Positions 40,286 through 49,964 of a DNA stretch of 64,000 nt are shown one piece after another. The first letter of the stretch is position 1. Every line of letters begins with the position of its first letter. This DNA is from Gemmatimonadales bacterium (GTDB lineage Bacteria; Gemmatimonadota; Gemmatimonadetes; Gemmatimonadales; GWC2-71-9), in assembly GCA_036500345.1 (NCBI GenBank), contig DASYCE010000025.1:1-64000 (forward strand). Direction: 5' to 3'. Under the pieces are notes generated by a model. That model did not search any database. It had not been told where the DNA came from and worked only from the letters and a program-made list of their open reading frames with translations. A program made the position numbers and the translations under genes.

Positions 40286-41217
40286 CGATCGATTCAACCA
40301 AGGGTGTCACCGGTCTCAAGGGCGCGCTGCGATACGTCCGCGCCTATCGAGACAATGTGTTTGTCGTGAAGCTCGGCGGTGAGGTCCTTGCCGACGCGCA
40401 TACTCTCGAGCAGGTGACCGAACAGCTCGCGCTCCTGGCGTCGCTGTCGATCCGGCTCGTCGTGGTCCACGGTGGCGGACCGCAGGCTACCGCGCTGTCC
40501 CGGCGAATGGGGATCGAGCCGGTGATGGTGGCGGGGCGTCGCGTCACCGACGACGCGGCGCTCGAGATCGCCAAGATGGTCTACCGCGGCCTGCTCAACA
40601 CCCAGCTGGTATCGGCGCTTCACGGAAGCGGCGTGCAGGCGGTGGGATTGTCCGGTGTGGACGGCGAGTTGCTCAGCGCCACGCGCCGTCCGCCGGTCCG
40701 GGTCACGGACGACGCGGGGGTCGAGCGGACGGTGGACTACGGTCATGTCGGCGACATCGAACGCGTCGATTCGCGTGTGCTCCTCACGTTGATGGATGCG
40801 CGATTTGTTCCGGTCATTTCATCGCTCGCCGGCGACGCCGATGGCAACGTGTTCAACGTCAACGCGGACACCGTGGCCGAATCGATCGCCCTCGCGCTGA
40901 AAGCCCAGAAGCTGATTTTCCTCACCGGGGCGCCGGGCGTGCTGCGCGATCGCACGGACCCGGCCACGCTGGTGACGTTCGCCGATCCGGACGACTTGCA
41001 GGAACTCATCACCAGCGGTGCGGTGGCGGGCGGAATGCGGCCCAAGGTCGAATCGTGCATCCGCGCCGCCACCGGTGGCGTCGAGCGCACCCACATCATC
41101 GATGGCCGCGCGCCAGATGCGCTGCTGCTCGAGGTCTTCACCGGGTCGGGATGTGGAACGATGATCGTTGGGCGGAAGGAGAAGGCGACCTATCTCGGAG
41201 TTGACCTGGCCAGCTGA
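40282..41217 (+). CDS. argB: Acetylglutamate kinase
   Basis: 311 residues. Amino-acid kinase fold phosphorylating N-acetylglutamate. Motifs: VVKLGGEVLAD (ATP lysine), VVHGGGPQATALSRRMG, VAGRRVTDDAALEIAKM for substrate, VNADTVAESIALALKAQKLIFLTGAPGVL and GAVAGGMRPKVESC. The N-terminal extension (about 25 residues) resembles the arginine-sensitive type, so feedback control is possible. GTG start overlaps the carbamoyltransferase stop (GTGA). Confidence 0.94.
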   Translation: MTIDSTKGVTGLKGALRYVRAYRDNVFVVKLGGEVLADAHTLEQVTEQLALLASLSIRLVVVHGGGPQATALSRRMGIEPVMVAGRRVTDDAALEIAKMVYRGLLNTQLVSALHGSGVQAVGLSGVDGELLSATRRPPVRVTDDAGVERTVDYGHVGDIERVDSRVLLTLMDARFVPVISSLAGDADGNVFNVNADTVAESIALALKAQKLIFLTGAPGVLRDRTDPATLVTFADPDDLQELITSGAVAGGMRPKVESCIRAATGGVERTHIIDGRAPDALLLEVFTGSGCGTMIVGRKEKATYLGVDLAS

Positions 41218-42262
41218 GATCGCGTTTCTCCGCGATCTCGTTGCCGTCCCGTCGATCAGCGGTGGCGAAGCCGCCGCAGCGGCGCTGGTCGAGGCGCGCG
41301 CGCAGGAGCTCGGGCTCGACGTGGTGCGCGACGAGACCAGCGTGCGCATTGCCGTTGGGGATGCGGCATCGGGGCCGACGCTTGCGCTGGCATCGCATCT
41401 CGATGTGGTCCCGCCGGGCGACGGCTGGACCCGCGATCCCTTCGTGCCGGAGATCGAACACGGGCTCCTGTACGGCCGCGGATCAGGGGATGCCAAGGCC
41501 TCCGTCAGCGCGATGCTGCACGCCGTGTGGGACCTGTCGCAGTCGCGCCGGGAATTTCGCGGCCGGCTCCTCGCCATCTTCTCATACGGCGAGGAAACCC
41601 GCTTCGCCACGATGCCCGATGCGATTGCCCGTGCCGGCGCCATCGACGCGGCGCTCGTCGGCGAACCGACCAATCTCCAGTTCGCGATCGCGCAACGCGG
41701 CCTGATGATGGTCGATCTCGTGGCGCGCGGGTCGCAGCGCCACGCCGGATATGCCGGTGACGGCGACAACGCGATCACGACACTGGCGCGCGATCTGGTC
41801 CGGCTCGACGACCTCGTGGGGGAGCGGGTGCACCCCGTTCTCGGCCGGGCGACGGTCACGCCGACGATGCTCGACGCCGGCGTGTCGCGGAACGTCACGC
41901 CGCCATCAGCCAAGGCGATTCTCGACGTTCGTTCGACGCCGGCCTGGTCGCACGACGAGCTGGAAGAGGCGCTTCGCGAACGACTGTCGAGCGAGGTGAT
42001 CGTAACGTCGAAGCGGCTGGTGCCGTGCGAGACGCCGCCGGGATCACGCCTCCTGGGCGCCGCGCGACGTGCGGCACCGGCTGCCACCACCTTCGGCTCG
42101 CCGACCTGTTCCGACTGGTGCTACCTGCGGCACCTCGATGCGATCAAGGTCGGACCGGGGACGTCACGACGCTCGCACACGCCCGATGAGGCGGTCGAAA
42201 TCGCTGAAGTCACGGAAGCGCGCGCCTTCTACTTCCGCACCGCGATGGAGTACCTCGCATGA
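41201..42262 (+). CDS. argE: M20 family deacylase, ArgE-type (acetylcitrulline or acetylornithine)
   Basis: 353 residues. Di-zinc M20 peptidase/deacylase: HLDVVPPGDGW (first ligands), YGRGSGDAKASVSAML (bridging Asp), SYGEETRFA (catalytic Glu pair), VGEPT and a closing SHTPDEAVEI. With the acylornithine carbamoyltransferase present, the natural substrate is probably N-acylcitrulline. The start is uncertain: TTG 41201 and TTG 41168 are candidates, both within the end of argB. The gene ends in the argH start (ATGA). Confidence 0.82.
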   Translation: MTWPAEIAFLRDLVAVPSISGGEAAAAALVEARAQELGLDVVRDETSVRIAVGDAASGPTLALASHLDVVPPGDGWTRDPFVPEIEHGLLYGRGSGDAKASVSAMLHAVWDLSQSRREFRGRLLAIFSYGEETRFATMPDAIARAGAIDAALVGEPTNLQFAIAQRGLMMVDLVARGSQRHAGYAGDGDNAITTLARDLVRLDDLVGERVHPVLGRATVTPTMLDAGVSRNVTPPSAKAILDVRSTPAWSHDELEEALRERLSSEVIVTSKRLVPCETPPGSRLLGAARRAAPAATTFGSPTCSDWCYLRHLDAIKVGPGTSRRSHTPDEAVEIAEVTEARAFYFRTAMEYLA

Positions 42263-43635
42263 AGCGATCGGAAACGCTCTGGTCTTCCTCGGCCGGCCCC
42301 GACCCGCGAATGCTGGCGTACACCGTCGGTGACGACCGGGTCGCCGATGCGCGCCTTCTTTCGTGGGACGTGATCGGCTCGCTCGGGCATCTCGAGGCGC
42401 TCGCCGGCGGCGGGATCATCTCGGCGCGCGAGCATGGTCGCATGCGCCGGGCGCTGCAGGCCGCGCTCGACGCGGCGAAGAGCGGGGCATTGCGGATCGA
42501 GGCGCGGCACGAGGACGTGCACAGCGCCGTAGAATTCTGGTTGACCCGTCATGCCGGCGACGTCGGCGAACGGGTCCACACCGGTCGGTCGCGCAACGAC
42601 CAGGTCGCGCTCGACCTGCGGCTGTCGCTCAAGGATGAGGCGCTGTCGCTCCACGCGCGGATGATCGCCCTTGCGGAGGTGCTCCTCGCGTTCGGGCGTC
42701 AACACCGCGCCGTCGTGTGGCCGGGGTACACGCATCATCGGATTGCGATGCCGTCATCGGCCGGACTCTGGGCCGCGGCGTATGCCGAAGGGATCCTCGA
42801 CGCCGCCGACGGGATCGCGGGGTTCTGGCCACGACTCGACCGGTCGCCCCTCGGCAGTGCTGCCGGGTACGGCGTCCCGCTACCGCTCGATCGCGAAGCC
42901 GCAGCGCGTGCGCTGGGATTTGCCGGCGTCGATCAGGTCGTCACCACCACGCAGAACGCTCGTGGACAGATCGAGGGAGCGGTCCTCTTCTGGTGTCTCG
43001 GTGCGGCGCAGGAATGTGCCAAGCTCTCCACCGACGTCATCCAGTTCAGCGCGGCGGAAGCGGGATGGGTGGTGCTGCCGCCGCGGTGGGCCACCGGCTC
43101 CAGCATCATGCCGCACAAGCGGAATCCCGATCTCTTCGAGCTGACGCGCGCACGGACGGCGCTGATCGAGGGCGATCTCGCCGCGGTGCTTGCGCTCCGC
43201 TCCAAACTGGCCGGCGGATATCACCGCGACTTTCAGCTGCTCAAGGGGCCGCTCTGGCGCGGTGTCGACCTGACGCGCGAGATGCTCGACATCCTGGCCG
43301 CAGCGATTCCGGAACTCGGCGTCAACGTGGCGCGCGGCGATGCGGCCCTCGTCAACGATGTTTTCGCGACCGACGAGGTGATGCGGCGGGTGAGTGCGGG
43401 TGCCCCCTTTCGACGCGCCTACCATGAAGTCGCCACCGCGAGTGCGCGTGGTGAGATCTTCCCACGCCCGTCGGCGCGAGCGCTTGCCGCGAAGCGCACC
43501 AGCACGGGCGGCATGGGGAACATTCCGTGGCGGGCACTCGCGGCGAGGGCCCGCGCCGCGCGTCGGTGGGGCGAAGGAGAGCGCCGCCGGTTCCAGGGTG
43601 CGCTCGACCGGCTCTGCGGCAGGAAACGTCGATGA
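42259..43635 (+). CDS. argH: Argininosuccinate lyase
   Basis: 458 residues. Splits argininosuccinate into arginine and fumarate. The superfamily signature GSSIMPHKRNPDLFE is present with its flexible serine loop, as are HTGRSRNDQVALDLRL, GYTHHRIAMPS and the EDVHSAVE region. The C-terminal end is somewhat shortened and basic. Coupled at both ends (ATGA overlaps) to the argE-like gene and argR. Confidence 0.94.
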   Translation: MKRSETLWSSSAGPDPRMLAYTVGDDRVADARLLSWDVIGSLGHLEALAGGGIISAREHGRMRRALQAALDAAKSGALRIEARHEDVHSAVEFWLTRHAGDVGERVHTGRSRNDQVALDLRLSLKDEALSLHARMIALAEVLLAFGRQHRAVVWPGYTHHRIAMPSSAGLWAAAYAEGILDAADGIAGFWPRLDRSPLGSAAGYGVPLPLDREAAARALGFAGVDQVVTTTQNARGQIEGAVLFWCLGAAQECAKLSTDVIQFSAAEAGWVVLPPRWATGSSIMPHKRNPDLFELTRARTALIEGDLAAVLALRSKLAGGYHRDFQLLKGPLWRGVDLTREMLDILAAAIPELGVNVARGDAALVNDVFATDEVMRRVSAGAPFRRAYHEVATASARGEIFPRPSARALAAKRTSTGGMGNIPWRALAARARAARRWGEGERRRFQGALDRLCGRKRR

Positions 43636-44120
43636 CACACGGCCGGCGACAGCGACACCTCAAGATCCTCGAACTGGTTGCCACCCGCCCGCTGCGGACC
43701 CAGGAGGATCTGGCCGAAGCGCTCGGCCGCGAAGGATGGGATGTGACGCAGAGCTCCGTGAGCCGCGATATCGCGGCGCTTGGATTGATCAAGATCGACG
43801 GCATTTATCAACGAGCCGCCGCGGCGCGGATCCGGGAGATCGTCGATCCGAATCAGCGCCGCATTGCCGAGTCGCTGCTGTCGGTCGAAACGGCGGGCGA
43901 CGCATTGCTGGTGCTGCACACCCCGCCCGGCGAGGCACAGCGCGTCGGCAGCGCGATCGATCTGCTCGCGTGGCCTGAGGTGGTCGGAACGATCGGTGGA
44001 GACGATACCATCTTCGTGGCGACCCGGGATCGTGCGGCGCAGGCTCAGATCGTCCGGCATCTGCGCGGGCTCGCCGGCGGCGACGACGGCACCGACATGG
44101 ACGAAGCCGATTCCCGCTAG
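43632..44120 (+). CDS. argR: Arginine repressor/attenuator ArgR
   Basis: 162 residues. The N-terminal winged helix has the ArgR recognition helix VTQSSVSRDIAALGLIKI, and the C-terminal hexamerisation/arginine-binding domain has HTPPGEAQRVGSAIDLLAWPEVVGTIGGDDTIFVATRD. It ends the arginine operon, making the operon self-regulated through boxes such as the one reconstructed before argG. It overlaps argH by 4 bp and the convergent phosphatase gene by 4 bp. Confidence 0.93.
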   Translation: MTHGRRQRHLKILELVATRPLRTQEDLAEALGREGWDVTQSSVSRDIAALGLIKIDGIYQRAAAARIREIVDPNQRRIAESLLSVETAGDALLVLHTPPGEAQRVGSAIDLLAWPEVVGTIGGDDTIFVATRDRAAQAQIVRHLRGLAGGDDGTDMDEADSR

Positions 44121-44764
44121 CCTTCGATGATCGCGAGCAGCTCCGCCGGCGAGGCGCAGTAGTAGTCGGGCGCGACGATTTCGAGATGCGTCCGGTCGAA
44201 CGGGCCCCATGTCACGCCCGCAGTCCGCACGCCGGCATTTCGTCCACAGATCACATCGTGATGTGAATCGCCGACAAAGAGGCAGCCTTCACGCGACGTA
44301 CCCAGCGCTTCGAGTGCACGCTCCACCGGTTCGGGATGCGGTTTGGGGTGCGTGACATCATCGGCGCCGACGATGACCTCCATGACCGCTCCCAACCCAA
44401 TCAGATTGAGCCCGCGCTGTGCACCCGATCGGTTCTTGCTGGTCACCAGCCCCAGCCGCCGCCCACCGGCGGCGATCCGCTGCACCATCATGACGACCTC
44501 GGGATATGCGTGAATCCGAGTATCGTGATGCGTCAGATTGTACTCGCGGTACGTCGCGATCCACGAGTCGATTGTGGCGGCGTCACCGGACATCGTGCCG
44601 AAGACGGCGCGGAGTGGCGTGCCCATCCCCGCCAGGATCTCATCCCGCGAACGGGGCGGGAGGCCGTGCGTCCGGAAGGTGTGGTGGTAGCTGTCGACGA
44701 TCAGGTCGACCGAATCGATGAGCGTCCCGTCGAGGTCGAAGAGTACGGTGTCGAAATGCGCCAT
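44117..44764 (-). CDS. HAD-superfamily phosphatase (phosphoglycolate phosphatase/PpaX-like)
   Basis: 215 residues. Nucleophile motif FDLDGTLIDS, motif II VTSKN, motif III lysine in HPKPHPEP and motif IV FVGDSHHDV, with an alpha-helical cap (subclass IA) after residue 15. Such enzymes hydrolyse phosphoglycolate or pyrophosphate; the exact substrate cannot be told. Convergent with argR and separate from the next operon by 57 bp. Confidence 0.87.
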   Translation of the reverse strand: MAHFDTVLFDLDGTLIDSVDLIVDSYHHTFRTHGLPPRSRDEILAGMGTPLRAVFGTMSGDAATIDSWIATYREYNLTHHDTRIHAYPEVVMMVQRIAAGGRRLGLVTSKNRSGAQRGLNLIGLGAVMEVIVGADDVTHPKPHPEPVERALEALGTSREGCLFVGDSHHDVICGRNAGVRTAGVTWGPFDRTHLEIVAPDYYCASPAELLAIIEG

Positions 44765-44821
44765 GCGTCAACGTAGCCAGCGAACGCTCGGAAGGTAGGG
44801 GACCGAGCGACACGGAACGGC

Positions 44822-46933
44822 TCACTGGAGGAAGATCGCGCCGACCACACAGGCGGTCACGGGACTCACACCCGGACAATCGGGAACGTCGGCTCGACAG
44901 AGTTCGTCGTCACGGGCCGCGCACAGGTCGGAGAGGATCGACCGTGCGCCCGCGGTCGGCGAGGCCGCTGCGAAGCGGAGCAACCGGTCGAGTCTGGCCA
45001 GTACCGCCGCGTCGCGCTCCTTCGCCGCACGGCGCGCCAGGCGGTGCACGCGAGCGATCAGGCCGGCGCATGGCGCGTGATGCTCCGATGACGCCAGGCC
45101 GAGCGCGGCGCGCATTGCCTCGCCAATCAACTGGCGCTGCTCGTCGACGCGGCCAACACCCGGCATCGCCCGCCGCGCTCGGTCGATCAGCGCGCGGGCC
45201 TGCCGCAGATCGCTGGTCCACGGCGTCCCGGCGATTCGCGTCACGACCATCCGTCCATGCCGCGATCCGCGCGCAAGTTGGACCGCGACAATTGTCGCAG
45301 AGGCGCCGCCGTCGCGCAGCGCCGTGGTGCTGACGTGCGATGCGGCGTCTCCGCACGCTGGAGGATGAAACTCGAGTGCGGCGAGCCATTGCCGTGTCAG
45401 TGCGCTCTTGCGGTCGATCCGCGCCGCGGGCGCCAGCGCCGCTTCGATCGCAGGGGCCGGCATCCGCACCACCACATCGACGCGATGGTGATGTTGACCG
45501 ATCCGGAGCAGTCGCCCCTCACGTTGCTCGATGCGCATCGCCGTCCACGGCAGATCGACGTGGACGATCCGACCCGCGGCATGCAGGTCGAGTCCTTCGG
45601 CGGCGACGTCGGTCGCGATCAGCATCAACGGGACATGCCGGCGCGATTGCCACGACGCTCGTGATGGTCCGAACGCGGCAAGCACCGTTGCGCGATCCAT
45701 CCGATGCGGGCCGATTCCCGCGGCACCACCGGTGACCCACGCCGCGGAATCACCCATTGTCTCCCGCAGTCGCTGGGCGGTGGCGCGATGGCGCGCAAAG
45801 CAGGTCGTAATCGCGCCGTCCGCGCACCGATGCGCGATGTCGACAATCCATCGCTCCGCCGGCGCCGGTTGAGCGAGGATCCTGTCGAGATATGCAATGT
45901 CGCCATGGGGAAGATCGCCCAATGCCGGCTGGACCTCGAGCAACGGCCAGAAGACGAGCTGGTCGAGTGCCTCTCCCGCGAATCGGCGGAGCATGGCGCG
46001 AGACGCCCCCCCCGAGTCTCGAGACTGCAGCAGCAGGGCGCGATACCGATGGAGTGCACTCCACAGCGCGGCGTCGCTCGACGCGGCGGCATCGAGGAGC
46101 ACCGACCGGACCAGTCGCCGGACGCTCCCCGATTCGCTCAGCACCAGCCGGCCGATCACTGCGACCGCAGCTTCTCCTCGGCGGACCTCCTCCTCGTCGG
46201 CGTTGATCACTTCCGTTCGCCGTGCGAAGAGCTCCGGCGGTACAGCGGTCGACCGCACCACGACCCGGCGGAGCCCTGAATTCGTGGGAATCTCCTGTTG
46301 CAGGTCGGTCAATCGCTGGGTGCCATCCAGGGCCAGCGCATCGTCCGACACGACCAGGCGGAGCAGCGCGATGAGATCCGCGACGCGATTGACGATTGGC
46401 GTGGCGCTGATCAGCAAGGTCTTCCGGCCGACGAGCCATGGTGCCATCGTGCGGCTTCGCCGAGACGACAGGTCCCGAAAGCGGTGGGCTTCGTCGACGA
46501 TCACCAGTCTCGCGTCTATCGGCGGCAACTTTCCGCGCGACAGCCGCTCGTGCGTCCAGAAGGTCAATTGGAGCTGGGCACGCGCTGCGGCCGACTCCCA
46601 CTGCCCACGAACGATGGCCGGAACCATGGCAACGACCGGACCGTCATGCCGCGATGCGATGGCCAGCGCTATCCAGGTTTTTCCGGTACCCGGTCGCTCC
46701 GCCAGCAGGGCGCCGTCCCACCCTCGCAACGCCGCGGTCACCCGCCGCCATGGCTCGATCTGGTGAGGGAGCAGGAACGCCGGCGCCGCCGCGTTCGGCA
46801 ATTCTGCCCTCTCTGCGTCGGCGATGCGCTGCAGCGTCGTCGCGAGCGGATGGGTGGTGAGAGAGGCAGCGCCCATCTCCGCCGGATGCGCAACCGATCG
46901 GAGCGCTTCAGCGACGACGCGCGGCCACGGCAT
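44822..46933 (-). CDS. SNF2/DEAD-like helicase paired with a methyltransferase
   Basis: 703 residues from ATG 46933, which lies 26 bp inside the end of the upstream methyltransferase gene. Superfamily 2 motifs: Walker A AERPGTGKTWIALAIA, DEAH box LVIVDEAHRF, motif III LLISATPIVNR, motif V IATDVAAEGLDLHAAGRIVHVDLPW and motif VI QREGRLLRIGQ, the last typical of SNF2-type translocases. No separate nuclease domain is apparent. It probably acts with the methyltransferase as a defence or restriction module. Confidence 0.8.
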   Translation of the reverse strand: MPWPRVVAEALRSVAHPAEMGAASLTTHPLATTLQRIADAERAELPNAAAPAFLLPHQIEPWRRVTAALRGWDGALLAERPGTGKTWIALAIASRHDGPVVAMVPAIVRGQWESAAARAQLQLTFWTHERLSRGKLPPIDARLVIVDEAHRFRDLSSRRSRTMAPWLVGRKTLLISATPIVNRVADLIALLRLVVSDDALALDGTQRLTDLQQEIPTNSGLRRVVVRSTAVPPELFARRTEVINADEEEVRRGEAAVAVIGRLVLSESGSVRRLVRSVLLDAAASSDAALWSALHRYRALLLQSRDSGGASRAMLRRFAGEALDQLVFWPLLEVQPALGDLPHGDIAYLDRILAQPAPAERWIVDIAHRCADGAITTCFARHRATAQRLRETMGDSAAWVTGGAAGIGPHRMDRATVLAAFGPSRASWQSRRHVPLMLIATDVAAEGLDLHAAGRIVHVDLPWTAMRIEQREGRLLRIGQHHHRVDVVVRMPAPAIEAALAPAARIDRKSALTRQWLAALEFHPPACGDAASHVSTTALRDGGASATIVAVQLARGSRHGRMVVTRIAGTPWTSDLRQARALIDRARRAMPGVGRVDEQRQLIGEAMRAALGLASSEHHAPCAGLIARVHRLARRAAKERDAAVLARLDRLLRFAAASPTAGARSILSDLCAARDDELCRADVPDCPGVSPVTACVVGAIFLQ

Positions 46934-49850
46934 CGAATAACTGGCGTTCTGACGTCGAAAGATCGAGCAATTGCGCGACGTGCGAATCGAGTGCGTCCTG
47001 TACGTCGTGGCCGGCCGCCGTATGGCAGAATGCCGCGAGGACCGGATCGCCCAACGCGACCGCTGGCAGTGGAATCGCGCCGACGGCCCGGGCGGCATAG
47101 CGCGCGCATCCGCCGGCCGCCGGTTCCGCCACGAGCCGAGCCAGCACGCGAATCGGTGTGGCATTCAGCCACGCCGCGAGCGACGCGGCGATGAGTTCCG
47201 ACCGGACCGCCGCGACATAGCAGCTGTTGAGCGGAACGTCGGACGATCGCCACACCACGGCGGCTTGCAACGTCGGAGCGAGGTCTCGCCATATCACGCG
47301 GTGGGGCGCTGTCGCAGCGCGCGTTCGGAACAGCTGCCACCAGGGCCCGTTGTGATGATCAGCGCGACGCTTGAGTCGCAACGCATGAGTCTCGAGATAT
47401 TCCGCGACCGGCGTGGGAAGCGTCTCCCACGGAACGCCGCGGTCGTCCGCCGGCCAGAGTACCATCGTGCCGGCCGGCGCAGAGAACGGCCTGATGTCTC
47501 GTCCCCTGATTGCCGGGCGTCCCCACGCGTGCAGTGCCGCCGGCGGATCGATGAATGCCGCATTGGCGCCGGTCTTGAGTCCCAGCTGCGCCGCGACATG
47601 CTCCGATAGCGGCGGATGCTCGCGCGACAGTCGTGCGGCGATGCGATGGATCTCGGGTGACCCGAGGCTCCACGTCGCAGCGCTCCCCCACTGCTGCTGC
47701 GGTGCAGTCGGTGCGTCGCGGGTCAGCCCGAGACGGACGCGATCCGTTGCCGACGGCGGTCGCCGGCTGGCGATCAGCGCAAGCGGATACGTTGTCGCGT
47801 CGAAGCCGGCGCGCGGATCGTCGGCGAGGTCGGCCACACAATGGAGCGATGTCTTGGTCGCCAGTGACGCTCTGGCGGCGGCACCATAATTCGCCGTGGC
47901 GATCTTGGCTGGGACCAGCAACGCCACGGTGCCGTCCGGCGCTGCCAGTTCGACGCTCCGCTCCATGAAGGCAATCGCGATATCGGGGAGATGTTGCCAC
48001 CCCGTTCCGCTGCCGCGCCACCAGCGATACCGCTGCATGAGGGTGTCTCGAGTCGACGGCGCCAGTCGCTCGGCCCGGATCCACGGGGGATTGCCCAGGA
48101 CGAGATCAAACCCGCCGCGGCGTGCGAAGACGGGAGCAAACGCCGTCCGGATGGCGAATGGCGCGGAAGACGCATCACGCGCCAGACGGCGAAGCTCCGC
48201 GCGACACCTCCACATTGCCGCTCGGAGGGTGACCAGTTCGCGCCGACCGGCGGTGCCGACACGATGTCGTCCGCCGAAGAGAGTCGGAGCGCGTGCTGCC
48301 GCAAGCCACTGGGCGATGTCCTGCTGCAATTGATCTCGGCGCTGCTCGAGCGCCTCGAGGACTGCCCGTCGCTCACTCGCGCGGGCGGAAGTGATCGCAG
48401 CACGTTTCGGTTGCCCATGCATTCCATCGATCGACCGCTGACGGGCAGCAATCAACTGCGCGGCGCGACGGCCGACCGTCTCATGATGGAGTGGATCGAT
48501 CAGCGTGTCGCCCGCTCGCACCCTGGCGTCGAGATTCGGCAGTGGCGGAATCTCCGCAATCGATCGGCCGCGCATCGCTCGCAGGACTTCGAGCCAGAGC
48601 CGGAGTTCGCAGAGCCGTACCGCATCCGGATGTCGGTCGACACCATAGAGTCGGCGGGTGACGAGAAAGCGAGTGCGCCCGGCATGCCGAGGACCCGGCC
48701 CGTGAAGGATCGCCAGCGCACCGACCAGAAACGCGCCCGATCCCACCGCGGGATCGAGCACGGCCACGTCGAGCAGCGTCCGGCGCAACACGGGGTCTGG
48801 ATCGTCGAGCGATCTGGCGAGTTCCGATTCTCCCCGGGGCATTCGCCACGCGAGGTGGCACGTCAAGGCGTCCCGCACCAGTGCCTCGACCAGCGCCGGT
48901 GGCGTGAAGAACGTGCCATGCTCCTTGCGTTCCGCAGGTTGCATGACTCCTTCGAACACGCGACCAAGGAGTTCCGGGGCGACTCGTCCATCGTCGGCAT
49001 CGGCATCGAGCGTCACGTCGACCCGCTCGACCAACGCTTCGAACGCATGCTGCCAGTACGAAACGGGAAGTCGCATCTTGATTCGCCGCTCAATCACGTG
49101 TGGTTCGAACAGGCCGCCGTTGAGGAACGGAACTGCACCAAAGGACCGCGCGAGCGCACTTCGTTCGTGAGCGGGCCGATTGAGCGTGCCGAAGAAGAGC
49201 GGATCGAGGAAATAGCGTGTGGGGTCACGACGAGCAGCAGCGCACCGGTCGAAGCCATCGAGCAGGAAGCGCGGATTCCCGTCGAGCCAGCCTTCCGATT
49301 CGACGAACCGCAGAAAGAGAAGGCGAGTCAGCTGGGCCAGGGTCCATGCGTGACGATCTTCCAGCCGGACCGACCGCGGGAGCATCTCCACGCCGGCGCG
49401 AATCAGGCCGTGAAGGAGACGAAATGTTCTGCGGCCTTCGGCATCGACGTCGAGCGCCTCGGCGAACGCGACCGCCTGCTCCAGCGACGTGACGGAGGCA
49501 GCTCGCACCGCGCGAGCAAGCCGGCGGAATGGCAGCGCCATGACGTCGCCGCGGAGCATTGCGACCGGACGCATCGGATGGACATTGATCACCGCACTCC
49601 AGCGATCGGTTGCCGGGTCCGATCCGACGACCAATCCAAGCCTCCCGCACCGAGCTAAACGTCTGGCGGTGTGGACCGTCTCATGTGAGGAACCGATGAC
49701 GCCCCAGACGTCCAGCGCCGCCAGCGTACCGATCGCGGCAATCGGAATCGGGCCGAGAAACACTCGCGGAAGGGCCAACGCTTCGCCACCGAGATGGCGA
49801 ACGAGCGCGGCGAACTCCGCCATCGACTCGGCCTTCGACGAGGATTCCAT
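46908..49850 (-). CDS. Class I SAM-dependent adenine DNA methyltransferase, type IIG/Eco57I-like
   Basis: 980 residues. The N-terminal region (about 1-300) is unassigned. The gamma-type N6-adenine methyltransferase core has KEHGTFFTPPALVEALVRDAL, motif I DPAVGSGAFLVGAL and motif IV DLVLGNPPWIR, and the C-terminal part (about 700-980) looks like a target-recognition domain. No clear PD-(D/E)xK motif is visible in the N-terminus. It is translationally coupled to the SNF2-like gene. Codon use looks like the rest of the chromosome. Confidence 0.8.
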   Translation of the reverse strand: MESSSKAESMAEFAALVRHLGGEALALPRVFLGPIPIAAIGTLAALDVWGVIGSSHETVHTARRLARCGRLGLVVGSDPATDRWSAVINVHPMRPVAMLRGDVMALPFRRLARAVRAASVTSLEQAVAFAEALDVDAEGRRTFRLLHGLIRAGVEMLPRSVRLEDRHAWTLAQLTRLLFLRFVESEGWLDGNPRFLLDGFDRCAAARRDPTRYFLDPLFFGTLNRPAHERSALARSFGAVPFLNGGLFEPHVIERRIKMRLPVSYWQHAFEALVERVDVTLDADADDGRVAPELLGRVFEGVMQPAERKEHGTFFTPPALVEALVRDALTCHLAWRMPRGESELARSLDDPDPVLRRTLLDVAVLDPAVGSGAFLVGALAILHGPGPRHAGRTRFLVTRRLYGVDRHPDAVRLCELRLWLEVLRAMRGRSIAEIPPLPNLDARVRAGDTLIDPLHHETVGRRAAQLIAARQRSIDGMHGQPKRAAITSARASERRAVLEALEQRRDQLQQDIAQWLAAARAPTLFGGRHRVGTAGRRELVTLRAAMWRCRAELRRLARDASSAPFAIRTAFAPVFARRGGFDLVLGNPPWIRAERLAPSTRDTLMQRYRWWRGSGTGWQHLPDIAIAFMERSVELAAPDGTVALLVPAKIATANYGAAARASLATKTSLHCVADLADDPRAGFDATTYPLALIASRRPPSATDRVRLGLTRDAPTAPQQQWGSAATWSLGSPEIHRIAARLSREHPPLSEHVAAQLGLKTGANAAFIDPPAALHAWGRPAIRGRDIRPFSAPAGTMVLWPADDRGVPWETLPTPVAEYLETHALRLKRRADHHNGPWWQLFRTRAATAPHRVIWRDLAPTLQAAVVWRSSDVPLNSCYVAAVRSELIAASLAAWLNATPIRVLARLVAEPAAGGCARYAARAVGAIPLPAVALGDPVLAAFCHTAAGHDVQDALDSHVAQLLDLSTSERQLFDAVAARRR

Positions 49851-49964
49851 GCGGGTAGACTCGCAGCCCGCGATCGTTGGGACGGTGCGAAAGTCGGCTG
49901 ACCGGTACTTGGCGACGCGGAACTTCGTTCCAGGTCACGCCGTACCGTGAATTCGGAGGTATCA

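Noticed and set aside
44822-49850. DISARM or BREX system
   Set aside because: Only a methyltransferase and an SNF2-type helicase are present; the other core genes of either system are not found next to them.
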